Assembly (NCBI GenBank): GCA_022494885.1
Contig: JAGVSM010002394.1
Coordinates: 1-64,000 of the forward strand
From: Micrasema longulum
Taxonomy: Eukaryota; Arthropoda; Insecta; Trichoptera; Brachycentridae
Reading direction: 5' to 3'
DNA: 64,000 nt
Position numbers and translations under genes: made by a program. Shown in pieces: positions 52,200-62,400 of the stretch. The notes beneath the pieces were generated by a model. It searched no databases. It saw nothing but the letters and a program-made list of their open reading frames with translations, and was not told the DNA's origin. Each line of letters begins with the position of its first letter. Position 1 is the first letter of the stretch.

Positions 52200-52795
52200 T
52201 ATTAGATTCGATCGCACCGAACAGTGCGATAGCAAAAATACTAACTTCTCGTTTCTATCTATTATTTTCGGCAAATATCCGATTCTTATCTATTCTATGG
52301 AGTAGAATTTATTCCCGGATTTATAGAGTCGAACAATCGTAGAGGTAATCGCTTACGTGGGAAGAAAAATGGCCGTCAAATTGATTTAGGACTTCTCAAA
52401 CTCTACTCCTATCTATCTTCTCTCCATCCCTGTTCCGTCGCACCCTGTATCTACCCCATTTCCATCGTAAGGGTGATAAAACTACGGAATATTTTATTTA
52501 TCTATTTATTTATTTGTACAAACATGTAAATTTAAAAAAAATTATACCGTATCCCTAACTCTATAAGGCCAAAAGCCTTGTGTTGAGTTGGGATTAGAAA
52601 TGCAAGGCGGTAAAATTACCGCGGTATTTTACGGGAATTTTACCAGATTTCGGTAAAATACGGTATTTTACGGTAGTTTTCGGAGAAACGAATATGACGT
52701 ACTAATTTTTACTTTTCTAAGATATATCATATTCGAGTAGCTTTGTTTTAGGACACGTTACATGACAGTGAAAACCAGGTTTAGCTCCATCGGGT
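52200..52795. other. unannotated; LINE tail at 52495-52600
   Basis: 'tatctatttatttatttgta' followed by 'aaagccttgtgttgagttgg' looks like a minus-strand LINE end related to those at 12425-12520 and 13225-13335. Next to it (52610-52690) lies a series of 'cggtattttac' direct repeats with 'taaaataccg' partners. Confidence 0.4.
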
Positions 52796-52799
52796 GGTT

Positions 52800-53345
52800 G
52801 TCGAGATTTTTTTTTTTTGCATATTTATTTTAACAAATAAAATAACACACATTATTTTATTTTTGTTCCCGCAAAGCCGAGGCTTGTCTGCGGGTTACAT
52901 AACTTTATTTTTTAAAATTTTATTTTTAAAAGATAAGTACAAAGTTTAATAATAGATGAAGAATATAATATATTTGTGTGCACACTTAAGTTTCACTTGC
53001 TGTTTTGTTTAAGTTTTTGACTATTTAAAAAAAATGAATTTAAGTTTTTTTCCTCACGATTTTCAACGGGTATTAAATTAAACAGTTTAGTTCTACACTC
53101 CCCATTGTTTTATCTCCATAGTAGTTCTTCTGTCGTGGCACCGTCAGCTGCTGTGCCGATGCCCGATAGTTGTCGGGTCACGATCTGGTGGGTTGCTTTG
53201 GATTTTAAACTGCAATTGAGAATATAATCTGTCGTTATTTTATACTGACACTGTTTGCAAAACGTTTACATAATCAAATAATATTTTATCGTTGTCTTTT
53301 GCCTCAATCTTTGTTTTTACAGGTCCGATAGTTTTTAAAATTTGT
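52800..53345 (-). pseudogene. LINE family J, C-terminal copy 2
   Basis: Same order as 42440-42965: 'LPVKTKIEAKDNDKILF'-like start, 'QISHDPTTIGHRHSS'-type text in a shifted frame, then the closing 'LFNLIPVENREEKNLNSF' region. The 3' UTR includes 'cccgcagacaagcctcggct'. The two copies agree at roughly 85-90% of positions. Frame is damaged. Confidence 0.65.
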
Positions 53346-53749
53346 ACTTGTAGGTTCAAGACTCTGTATAAGATTTGAAACTTAGGCCCCATATTCGTTT
53401 AGCCCCAAGTAAACTAGTCTGAGTATGGTAAATATGGTTTTAAGTGGTACATGTTGAGCAGGAAAACTCTTGGCTTATTGCAAACTGTTTTTACCTGTTC
53501 TTCCCAATTATAAATATGGGACGTTCAAGGTCATTCCGTATGTACTTTTTTCACATTTTTCGATGAAAAAGGTTACGATGTTTTAAAGTTTTTTTTATTA
53601 TGTATTTTTGTATAATTTAATTTAGTACGTACTATTATTTGGCATATAATTTATTGCTCCTATTTCTTATATTTCTTACTATAATTGAGTGAATTTCTAG
53701 AAATCATAACTCAATTATCATTTCAATTATGCTTTTATACAGAATAATG
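53346..53749. other. no gene seen; small hairpin
   Basis: A 10-bp inverted repeat (ataattgagt / actcaattat) lies at about 53681-53719. Otherwise unannotated. Confidence 0.4.
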
Positions 53750-54350
53750 TCAAATACTTACGAGTTATTATTGATATAAATTTAAAGTGGAAACAGCAGA
53801 TTGAAAATGTTACTAATAAACTTAAGAGATTAACGTATATATTCAAAACAATTCGAAATGTAATTAATGTACAGGAACTTTTAAAGATTTATTTTGCATT
53901 GTGCCAATCAATTTTGGAGTACGGTATAATCGGTTGGGGTGGTGCGAGTGACGCAGTTTTAAATAGTGTATTTGTTGCACAAAAATCCATCATTACAATA
54001 TTACTCAGAGTCCCGATTCAGACATCTACTGAAGAAATATTCCATAAATCACAACTTATGACACCAAAACAATTATACGCTAAAACAATACTCACTTATA
54101 GATTCAAAAACTACTCTTACTGAAATGAAAGACATAACCCCACAATACATCACATACAAATAATATAATTACTAGATCCTCAACACATAGACAACTTAAA
54201 CAAATACAAACTAATACCACTTTCGGACAAAGGGATTTTGAGTATTATTCAATTAAAATCTATAACCTACTTCCACTATTTATGAAAGCAATTAGTAATG
54301 AGAAAATGTTAATTTTGTAATTTTGAATGAATAAATAAATAAAGATGAAT
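53750..54350 (+). pseudogene. LINE family B-type, thumb to C-terminus
   Basis: Plus-strand peptide: 'YLRVIIDINLKWKQQIENVT' (approximate start), 'LKRLTYIFKTIRNVINVQEL', 'FALCQSILEYGIIGWGGASD', 'VAQKSIITILLRVPIQTSTE', then 'QLYAKTILTYRFKNYSY'. After a frame change come 'TTFGQRDFEYYSIKIYNLLP' and 'FMKAISNEKMLIL'. This is the CR1-like order 'YFAL..S.L.YGI..WGG......+..AQ+..I+.I...'. It ends in an (aaat)n tail near 54340. Confidence 0.82.
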
Positions 54351-54604
54351 TGAAACTTAAAAGGATCGATGGACACAGGGTCCTCAGTAAAACCTTAAGT
54401 TTGTGACCTTGAACGACCACCGCTCATGCCACGATTTTGAAAAAATGGTGCTTAATTATTTTTTTTTAAAGTTTCATAGATAGTATAAAATAAAATATAT
54501 AGCATGATTTAAACGCATTATATTTTGCAAATAAAATTTATGCATGATTAAAACGCTTTACTTTTTTATATTTTAATTGAATGTAGTGTGATTAAAGGCT
54601 TTTT
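54351..54604. other. no recognisable feature
   Basis: AT-rich; two near-identical 'taaaatttatgcatgattaa'-type phrases around 54500-54550 suggest a small local duplication. Confidence 0.35.
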
Positions 54605-54790
54605 TTAAAACACTTTACATACATATAAGGGCGGGCATGTTGCCTTAAGGCAATTTCTTCCTACCTACCCAAACCGTTTAGTTTGAGAAAATTACAAATA
54701 CATGGACATATTGAATCTTACAATTTTATACAAAATTAAATACAAAGATTAACAAAATAAATAAAAAATCTTCACTATACTACGAAGATT
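54605..54790 (-). mobile_element. LINE family K 3' UTR end (minus)
   Basis: 'taagggcgggcatgttgcct' with the TTGCC/GGCAA stem-loop (TTAA loop) and then 'cctacctacccaaaccgttt'. The same 150 bp occurs inverted at 55650-55845. Confidence 0.65.
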
Positions 54791-55383
54791 GGAGAGGGGA
54801 TGGGAAGGAAAGAAGAAGGATAACGAAATATAAATTTAAATTTAAATAATTAGATAGTGACAAGAGCAACTTTGGTTTTTATGCCCCAATGTCCAGAATG
54901 TGTAGATTAGTCAATTCATCACACGACTTGGAATTCTTTGGGATAGATCTTCCGGCTTTTCGTAGATCTCTTCGCGACTAAACAGTGTGGGATGAAGTTG
55001 GATTGGTTTAGCTCAAAGTTTTAGGTCTTTCGTTTTTATGAATATATTGTAAATAATTATTGTTTTGCCCTTGTTTGTCTTTGCTAAATAGTTTTATGTT
55101 CTTTTTGTTCAGTTTCTTGCATTTATGTTTATTCATGTAACTGTTGTAATTGGCTCAGGCCGTATATATAATAAATTTTCAAAAATAAAATCTCAATATT
55201 GACTTAAATGTAAATAAAGAAGGGTTCATTATTTTAAAAAAAAAATTAGAGTATACTTCATTCACCCTATATGTTTTATTTAAATCAACCAATGCTCTAT
55301 ATATTTTTTTTATGCCGCTTTATTTATACATCCTGTATATAAAACAAAATGCAGCCTGTTAGAAACATCCTGTACGTTTTTTT
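54791..55383. other. unannotated interval between two LINE ends
   Basis: No supported frame. Text at 54845-55010 resembles minus-strand LINE UTR, and 55125-55180 has 'ctcaggccgtatatataata', an A/T-rich LINE-type end in plus orientation. Confidence 0.35.
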
Positions 55384-55600
55384 TCATTCATGGCCGCGGG
55401 CGCAGTTGGATGCTCCTAGTTCGGACAAAGCGGTTCCCGAGAGGGCGTGAGGGCGGTGAGCGGATCGGCTGTGGACGGTCTCCCGCCCCGCCGGAGTGAA
55501 ACAAACTCCAACCGCCCGGGGGTCGATTTGGCGGGAAAAATGACAGCGCCTTTTGAAAATGGAATGGCTGCGATTCTCAAACTGTAGCACATATTTCTGT
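55384..55600. other. GC-rich island of unknown nature
   Basis: About 160 bp (55390-55545) is clearly GC-rich ('gtctcccgccccgccgga', 'ccgcccgggggtcgatttgg') inside AT-rich DNA. A 68-codon minus frame spans it with no family resemblance. Such an island may be a retroelement 5' UTR/promoter, a CpG-like promoter of a host gene, or foreign DNA. Confidence 0.4.
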
Positions 55601-55649
55601 TCCCGCGATATGAACGGAGAAAAATATCCTATTCCTTGAAACCATCATA

Positions 55650-55845
55650 GTATACATATATTTATTTTTGTTAATATTTGCTTTTAATTTTTGTATAAAA
55701 TTGTAAGATTCAATATGTCCATGTATTTATAATTTTCTCAAACTGAACGGTTTGGGTAGGTAGTAAGAAATTGCCTTAAGGCAAATGCCCGCCCTTATAT
55801 GTTTATATATTGTCTTTGTATATAAAGTGTCAAATAAATAAATAA
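55650..55845 (+). mobile_element. LINE family K 3' UTR end (plus)
   Basis: Inverse of 54605-54790: 'aacggtttgggtaggtagta', stem-loop TTGCC-TTAA-GGCAA, 'tgcccgcccttatatg', then 'caaataaataaataaac'. Together with the other copy it forms an inverted pair about 860 bp apart. Confidence 0.7.
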
Positions 55846-55984
55846 ACCATTACAGATATACGAATTTGAAAAAAAACGTGTAAGCTGTGATTGAAAACTT
55901 GAGGGTAAAGGACTTACCCAAACCTCCCATCAACTGACCAGATCAGTCCAGTAAAATACAAAAGACAATAGAAAGTATGAACAA

Positions 55985-56080
55985 AATTATTTTTTAACCA
56001 CTTACCGACTGTTTATGTCTACCGGTTTCGAGACGTACCCCTCTCTTCGTCAGGAGACTCACTACACCAAAATGCAAACT
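55985..56080 (-). other. Penelope-like 3' motif
   Basis: Minus strand: 'gtctcctgacgaagagaggg' then 'gtacgtctcgaaaccggtag'. Core CTGACGA and GAAACC are both intact with a GAGA/TCTC stem between, the arrangement of the noncoding motif in Penelope-like elements. Stem I is not evident, so self-cleavage is doubtful. No coding remnant is attached. Confidence 0.45.
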
Positions 56081-57002
56081 TAAAATTTCATCTTTACTGT
56101 CTCCGTAATGTAGGTACATAGCATTTACGGAAAAATACATAAATTACATGCAGAGTTAAAGGGGATGCAAACACCACCTTCTTCAAACATGCACTAAAAT
56201 TCGGTTGATAATATTTAGCGATATGGCACAGAAGTTGTGGTGGAGGAGTTAAGAAGAGGAGGGGATAAGAGGTTGAACGTAATACGATCGGTTAATTTTT
56301 AAATCAAAAAGTGGGCTATATTGAAAATACATTTTTATTTTAATATTTGAAGCACCTTTGTGAAACATTATTATTTAATATATTAAAATAAAATCACTTT
56401 TTTTACGTACCACTTATATATTAATTAATTAATTATTATATTAATTATAAAAATATAAATCCTAGTTCGTTTTACCTGATCACGCAAGAACGATGTATCC
56501 TAAATTTAAAACGCTTATACAAAAATAAGACATTATTTTTTTTGTGAATCTGTCCAACAACGCAATTTCGCAGCTCGGTTGAATATAATTTACTTTCAGC
56601 GGGGTTCATTCATCAACTTAAAGAAAAACGTGGATTTGTGCTTCACGGCTCGTCCATTTTAGTTTTTTAAACCATCGGTAATCTTCGTGAAAGCTGGTAA
56701 TCTCGATGAAACCGCGATTCAACATGGCGTCAGCGTCCAAATATTTGAACTATATTTTACATGTTTGCCAAGCAAAAAGCAATGAAATGGCCACCAGAGT
56801 CTACCAGCATTATGTTGAATTCAAGATAGAATCTTAGCATTACTTTCATACCTGTCCTTATCGGTACCGGTAAGGGCAGATATGAAGGTAATAAAATCGT
56901 AAATAAGATATTGTTACAAATTGAATATATTAAAACCATAATTATCTTATTTTAAAAAAAAGATAATACAATTCTATCAAAAATATATTTTTAAGGTATT
57001 AC
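56081..57002. other. no supported gene
   Basis: AT-rich sequence with an inverted pair near 56855-56890 ('cttatcggtaccggtaaggg'). No frame over 60 codons resembles a protein family. Confidence 0.4.
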
Positions 57003-57099
57003 CGGAGGCGTAATTTTTACGTTGAAATAAGGTAAAATTTCACAAAAATGTATGTTTTTTAAATTGCTTTTATTTATTTTCAAAAACAAAATAACGCAA

Positions 57100-57780
57100 A
57101 AGAAATGTAAATTACAAAGCGTGGCTCTTAAAGCCCTCTACCTAAACCTTTTCTTAAAATATCACAGTGATAATTATTTTTGGACGCTTATTCTTTTTCA
57201 TCCTCTCGGTTAAGATCAATTAATTTAGTATTAGCTAAAAGCTAACTCCTGATATTTTGAGTTTTAGCTGTTCTTCCCTCTCCTTTGTGGTCTTCCGGGC
57301 AGACGGCAAACGACCGGGATTTCGTTAGCAATGCCATAGGGGATTTCGGAGCTGTCCATTTATGGAATTATTGACGTAATCTCTCCATAATCTATTTACT
57401 GTGCACTGGATATTGAAATTCCGTCTAGCTTCTTGATTCTGGATGCTGCCTCTTTGGGGTTTCCCTGCGATTGCCTTTAGTGCATTTATCTCTGACGTTC
57501 TGAGCAGTTATTCTGTTTTTCTATTTAGTTTTTCTACTTGGTTTTTTGGATTTTTTATTTTCTCTCTATCTATCCTCGCCTCTATTGTATACACCATGAT
57601 CGGTCTGAAACACGTTTGTAAATCCAAATTATGTTTCCAATAATCATGTGTTCATTGAACTTTACGACATTTCAGATATTTACTAACTGAGATAGATGTG
57701 TTCTCATCATCACTATGGCTGCATCATCTGCATGGCATGTGATGTTAAATGACCTTATCTCCCTTAGTAGATTCACACCT
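57100..57780 (-). pseudogene. LINE family L, RT fragment inserted in repeat M
   Basis: Minus strand from 57750: 'SFNITCHADDAAIVMMRTHL' (HADD in place of YADD), later 'MVYTIEARIDREKIKNPKNQ' with stops, 'LRTSEINALKAIAGKPQRGS', then 'VNRLWRDYVN', matching the LINE pattern 'IRP.+.Y..E.R......T...LR..E+..LR.IAGKT..D..R'. It continues logically into the 9775-10020 piece of the same family. Many stops. Confidence 0.6.
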
Positions 57781-58120
57781 TTTTTTTATTCTTAAAAGCG
57801 TTTTTTATATATTTATTCTGCTTGTGTAATAAAAGGTTTTCGGCGTATATATTGGTGTGATATATTTAGTTCTAAAGGTGCTGAACTTGCTTTGTTTCTT
57901 TGTTGTTCTAAAGATGTGTTATTTTTTTTAATATGTGTTAGTTGCTGAATTGAACTCCTGGGAATAAAATTCAACGTATTTTACTTGTAAAATACTTTGT
58001 GTTAATGATTAATAAATAAAAATAAATACATAAAATAAAAAATTAAGATTTTGCTTCGACCACTTTCACGTTCAATTTAGTATCTTCAAATTATTGGAAC
58101 AAATTTTAGTTCAATACTTA

Positions 58121-58249
58121 TACCCGTATGCAGAGACAAAACTTAAGGCGAGGAAAGTACATTCTAATTTCAAATGCAGAGAATAACCCGAAGATGAACA
58201 CAATAGAATGTACCTTCCTCACCCTAAGGTTTGTCTCTGCATACGGGTA
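58121..58249. mobile_element. 129-bp MITE with TTA target duplication
   Basis: Almost the entire element is a pair of inverted ends of about 47 bp: 'tacccgtatgcagagacaaa' opens it, and its reverse closes it, with 83-90% arm identity. TTA at 58118-58120 and 58250-58252 flanks it, and the related locus at 1391-1393 has a single TTA and no insert. The 3-bp TTA duplication suggests the PIF/Harbinger group. Confidence 0.92.
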
Positions 58250-58310
58250 TTAGTCTTTATATGAGAACCCATATACTTAACTTTAGTCTGAATTCTAAAT
58301 GGCGTAATCT

Positions 58311-58744
58311 ATAAAAACTGTCAACCTTATTTAGATATCTTTCGTCGCACACTTTGAAAATCCATGGTATCATTTGCATGGCGTATTTTTCACTCCGTTG
58401 TTTTGCAAGTTAGAGAAGTGGGACAGCCTGAGGGCGGAATCTGTCACAATTTGCGGCCTATATCAGAACACCCCGTATCCACCCGATATCCACCTACCCC
58501 AACCGCATCGCACAATCAGAGTACTTATATTTTTCAGGGTTGATTTGTTTTCAAAATAACCATAATTTGGTCGCATCAACACTTCTGGTTTTCACTATAA
58601 ATTTCATCAACAATATTTTAATTAAGTTTACATTTTTGTAGAAAAGTATAGACGTTATACTCCAGTGCTGGTATTCCGAATCTTCTCTACTCCCAAGAAA
58701 GTGATTAATATAAAGTTTTTTTTTTTTTTTTAGCGACGACACTT
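58311..58744. other. no supported gene
   Basis: A T run at 58717-58732 and short frames only. Nothing recognised. Confidence 0.35.
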
Positions 58745-59418
58745 TCCTTTATATATTTTTTTTTATTTTTTTTTATTTATTTCTTAAGTTAGCTTATATT
58801 AAAACTAATATAAACTATTATGTACATTTACATCATCTATATATATTTACATTTCCTTACAGTAACTTATACATTTATTTTTAAATTCTTTCAGACACTT
58901 TTCAGTCTTCATACATTCAGGCATCTCATCATACATTTTTAAACCCTTATACATCAAACAATTTTGCGACTCAGCTCTTTTCAATAATGGTAGTCTTATT
59001 ATATCATTTTGTCTAGTAGCATATTCATGACAATTTTTGTTTAAGACAACTTTATCCTTAAAATATTTTGGTAATTTATCGTGAAAAAAATTATGTATAA
59101 ATATCAACATATTAAATTTAAGTCTCCTTCTTACAGATAACCATTTTAGTTCATCTCTCATTTTTTTACATTGCTATATTTATTTTTCTTAAGAACTATT
59201 CTCATCGCTTTATTTTGTAAAATTTCAAGTTTATTTAAATTTCCTTCGTTTGCTAAAAATAATATTGTTGAGCAGTAATCTATACGTGGAAGAATGATTG
59301 TTTTGTAAATTAGTTCCGCAGTATCTTTATTTAATTTATTTCTCAATCTACTAAGGAGAAATATTTTTTTAAATATTTTTTTATTAACGTGTTCAAAATT
59401 TGCATGGCCACATAATGG
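58745..59418 (-). pseudogene. LINE family F, best minus-strand copy
   Basis: Two abutting frames joined by a -1 shift at about 59160: 'ANFEHVNKKIFKKIFLLSR', 'LRNKLNKDTAELIYKTIILP', 'RIDYCSTILFLANEGNLNKL', 'NKAMRIVLKKNKYSNVKK', then 'MRDELKWLSVRRRLKFNMLI', 'NKNCHEYATRQNDIIRLPLL', 'SQNCLMYKGLKMYDEMPECM'. The final residues are 'CKEM'. It is about 95% like 18225-18928; the t-rich tail is at 58745-58780. A single frameshift is the only defect in the retained part. Confidence 0.88.
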
Positions 59419-59729
59419 CCACATTGATGATTAAACGACAAATTGTGTATAAAACTGATTCAAAAACGGAATACTGTTTGGTCAATTCAACCTAATTATG
59501 TATTTTGGGTAATGCTTAAGGTCGCAAAATAAAATTCATCATGTTTAATTCCACGTGTTCATATTTTGGACGCTTAATCATCAGTGTTGCCATAAATGAA
59601 GCAAAAATTATTCGCATGTAAAAAAATAAATATCCCCAAATCAACCACTCTCTAGGAGATAGTGAAAATTCATAATTATTCTTGACCAGGGCCTCGATTG
59701 TAACGGGAAGATAACAGAGTTATCTTCAA
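59419..59729. other. no recognisable feature
   Basis: Unannotated; its last 45 bp resemble 4590-4665 ('gggaagataacagagttatc'). Confidence 0.4.
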
Positions 59730-59910
59730 CAATGTTTTGAGTATGTCCAAATGCTTGCAGACCGGCTGGATTTTCTCCCTAGGGAGTTGTTCATATTTAA
59801 TTTTATTGCAACAAAGAGAGAAAACATTTTTGAGAAGGGAATATGGGAGTTAAGGCATTTACAGGGCTAATGACCTGCACTGGCTGGTTTAAGTGGCCAC
59901 TTTACACCAA
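59730..59910 (+). mobile_element. R1 5' part
   Basis: Terminal segment 'gagtatgtccaaatgcttgc', then the arm to 'aagtggccactttacac', where it ends abruptly. Confidence 0.8.
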
Positions 59911-59951
59911 AAGCAAAACATTATTTATTTATTCGATTATTTATATAAGAT

Positions 59952-60085
59952 AAACATATTACAACAGAGGTGAAGAACATTTAAGAAAATATAATATGGA
60001 AGTCTAAGCATCTCCAGGGCTTATGACCTGTCAGTGGCTGATTTAAGCGGCCACTGTACACACTGTACACACGGATTTAAGTGGT
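59952..60085 (+). mobile_element. R1 subfamily 2 fragment
   Basis: 'acatattacaacagaggtga' through the core ('gggcttatgacctgtcagtg') to a duplicated 'cactgtacacactgtacaca'. Confidence 0.75.
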
Positions 60086-60094
60086 CACTTTAGC

Positions 60095-60190
60095 TTAGTT
60101 AGAATGTGAGTCTAAGTATACAATTATAAAGCGCTCTTAAGGTAATTTTTCACAAAAATGGTGCTGTATGAATCAGCCAAATATTGTTAT
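60095..60190 (+). mobile_element. L2-clade LINE 3' end
   Basis: 'ttataaagcgctcttaaggt' and 'atggtgctgtatgaatcagc', then 'caaatattgttatc', the same terminus as the L2 in the composite element. Only the end remains. Confidence 0.7.
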
Positions 60191-60281
60191 CTAACTTTGA
60201 TATTATATAATTTGAAAATACTAATTTATTTATTTATCAACATATCTTGCTGTTTAGCTTATGATTTAAATTAGTAGATTA

Positions 60282-60890
60282 ACATATTACAACAGAGATA
60301 AAGAACATTCAATAGAAGGTAATATAAAAGTCTAGGCATCTACAGGGCTTATGACCTGTCATTGGCTGGTTTGAGTGGCCACTTTACACTCTGTGTAACA
60401 TTCACCATTCTGCCTATGTTTGAACATCCACATTTCCTCAACTCTTCCATATGTTGACATTTGTGAAGTACAAGAGCTGAAACCTTTATCCTGTGGGTGA
60501 GATTCATCCGGCTGAACCAATTCACCTATTAGGCAACGCCTGAAAACTTTTTTCCATTTTATACGTCTTCTTTTACCAGGTAGTTAATTCAAAAATGCTT
60601 TGAGTATATCCAAATGCTTGCAGACTGGCTGGACTTTCTCCCTAGGGCGGTGTTCATATTTGAATTTGGGAAAACATTTTTGAGAAGGGAATATGGGAGT
60701 CTAGGCTTTTACAGGGCTAATGACCCGACATTGTCAGGTTAAGTGGCCACTTTAGGCCACCAATAGGTGAATTGGTTCAGTCGGATGAATCTCACCTACA
60801 GGATAAAGGTTTCAGATCTTGTACTTCATAAAAGTCAACAGATGGAAGAGTTGAGAAAATGTGGATGTTCAAACGAATTCGACAAAATCA
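60282..60890 (+). mobile_element. R1 chain: plus arm, terminal segment, second arm, reverse arm
   Basis: Starts as subfamily 2 ('catattacaacagagataaa'), goes through loop text 'ttttaccaggtagttaattc', then a subfamily-1 terminus ('gagtatatccaaatgcttgc') with a second plus arm (60660-60755), then a reverse arm (60765-60875). It mixes termini of two subfamilies, pointing to recombination or insertion of one copy beside another. Confidence 0.8.
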
Positions 60891-61064
60891 CAGTTTTATA
60901 TTATTGAACTCTCAAATTGAGTTTAAGTTATTTCTGGGAATTTATTTCATTTGTATTTTAATTTCTATTGTATGATCTATAAATAAAAAAATAAACTCTA
61001 CATACATGTTATTTTTTTGTTTTTTAATACCCGTGTTTCAAAATATATTGTCTTATTTTTTTAA

Positions 61065-61440
61065 TTTATTCATACATTTATCATAAATATTATTTTACGT
61101 ACACTTTGCCCAGCTAACAAGGGTACATACCCCGTTCCATGCTAGGCTATTACATTTTAATAAATGATAATAGAAAGCACAGACAAATCAAATATAAACC
61201 TACTCGTATGCGCATTTTGATACATACACACATTCACATTCACACATACACACATATACATATATACATACATACACATACATACACATATATATCTATA
61301 CACATATACATACACATATATATACACAAACATGCACATACACCCATGCGCATACACATACATACATACATACATACATAAAACATAGGCAATTTTTTAA
61401 AATAATGCGAACCTTCGTGATTGCCATTTATATTGTCTAT
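61065..61440 (-). mobile_element. LINE family A, 3' UTR only
   Basis: Minus-strand text gives 'gccatagcatggaacgggg'-like UTR, the microsatellite, and 'atggcaatcacgaaggttcg', matching the UTR of 2100-2910, with the A/T tail at about 61065. No coding residues remain. Confidence 0.7.
61205..61381. repeat. CA/TACA-rich microsatellite inside LINE 3' UTR
   Basis: Imperfect 'acacatatacatacacatac' runs ending in (cata)n at 61358-61381. Open frames on both strands here are low-complexity artefacts. Confidence 0.9.
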
Positions 61441-61584
61441 ATATATTGGTTATGTTTTTTATGATTATTTTTTATTATGTCAATGATAATTAGGTTATTT
61501 GGATTAATTACGTTTTTTTGTTATTATTATGCTAACTTTATTAAATAGCTAATCTAAGGCATGTTTCACATTTTGTCAAATATT

Positions 61585-61675
61585 TCCCTCAGCACGGGAC
61601 ACCCCAGTGAGGGTACATTAGTCTGTATAAAAAAATAATAAAAACAATCAAAAAGTATAAATAAATAAAAAAAAT
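61585..61675 (+). mobile_element. LINE family B-like 3' end
   Basis: 'cctcagcacgggacacccca' and 'gtgagggtacatta', then A-rich tail units. A diverged relative of the ends at 4080 and 7040. Confidence 0.5.
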
Positions 61676-61876
61676 ATTTTCGTATATCATTTTTAAAATA
61701 CAATGTACAGCACCGTCTGAAGTAGGATTTTTAAGCACAGTCTTTTCAAAGTCAAATCTACATTTCGAACAAAAAAAACCTTTTTTAGCGAAACGAATAA
61801 AAATAAATCTACATTGTACGTGATAAATGATTCTTCCGGTAAATTTGTCGCTAATGAAAACCTTCCATAGACACAT
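61676..61876 (-). CDS. unidentified minus-strand frame next to a shared upstream region
   Basis: The frame opens at ATG 61874-61876 and holds 'MCLWKVFISDKFTGRIIYH', 'CRFIFIRFAKKGFFCSKCRF', 'FEKTVLKNPTSDGAVHC' with one CxxC pair. The region after about residue 70 is LINE-derived. I do not recognise it. It diverges from the frame at 62052 across a 175-bp spacer. Confidence 0.25.
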
Positions 61877-61927
61877 TATTGGAAAAGCATTCCAAATTCC
61901 GAATTCAAATTTCCGTTTTTAAAATGG

Positions 61928-61950
61928 CAACTGTCAAACAGTTGACAGTT
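61928..61950. promoter_or_regulatory. TGTCAA/TTGACA palindromic upstream region
   Basis: AACTGTCAA and TTGACAGTT (61929-61937, 61942-61950) form a perfect 9-bp inverted repeat, followed by another 'ttgaca'. It lies between two divergent ATGs (61874 and 62052). Similar TGACAG patches lie near 23030 and 36975. A promoter role is inferred only from position. Confidence 0.3.
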
Positions 61951-62051
61951 GACAAATTAAAAGCGCCAAAATACACGTGGCAATACTGTCTATTGCTCGC
62001 TTTTACACTGTAATTTGACAGCACGGCTTAATTTAGCGATTATTTTTGAAA

Positions 62052-62262
62052 ATGGATGTTCCAAAGCGTGTAGTTTTATTTATTTTTATCCGTAAAACAA
62101 GTTCGAATTCACAGGTATTTTCATTGCTATTATTAGAAGGTAAGAGGATATGTGATGGAATAAAACAGCTATTTGAACTGAGTCGACCTATCGATAAACT
62201 CAGGGATTTGTTGTCCTGTTTTCCGCACAACAAAACTGCGCCGATTTGTTTTTTTAAATAAA
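62052..62262 (+). CDS. unidentified 69-codon frame with possible splice donor
   Basis: ATG at 62052 ('gaaaATGgatg') opens 'MDVPKRVVLFIFIRKTSSNS', 'LSRPIDKLRDLLSCFPHNK', ending at 62262. An AG|GTAAGA donor-like word occurs at about 62139-62146, so the true exon might stop there. The opposite strand is also open, so coding is uncertain. No family recognised. Confidence 0.25.
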
Positions 62263-62344
62263 AATTAGTATCAGAATTAAATATTATGTCAGTACCTTTT
62301 CCTATTTTAAAAAAACTCATTATCATCATTCATTTTCGCACATA

Positions 62345-62400
62345 ATGGTTCATAGGCCACTGCATTGGTACACCAATCGCAGTGCATCTTGACATTCAAA
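62345..62400. repeat. short dispersed repeat shared with 25505-25560
   Basis: 'gcattggtacaccaatcgca' with the same flanks as at 25505. Function unknown. Confidence 0.5.

Larger units (their letters stand above)
57003..58310. repeat. dispersed repeat M, doubly interrupted copy
   Basis: Homologous to 1225-1460 at 57003-57095 and 58035-58310. The gap between holds a minus-strand LINE L fragment and other DNA; the second part contains the 129-bp MITE at 58121-58249. Order of events: repeat M, then the two insertions. Confidence 0.6.

Noticed and set aside
55985..56080. Functional hammerhead ribozyme at 56.0 kb
   Set aside because: CTGACGA and GAAA boxes are there, but no stem I pairing is visible, so I only report a Penelope-type motif.
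61139..61381. His/Thr-rich frame on plus and Cys/Tyr/Val-rich frame on minus
   Set aside because: Translation of a CA/TACA microsatellite.
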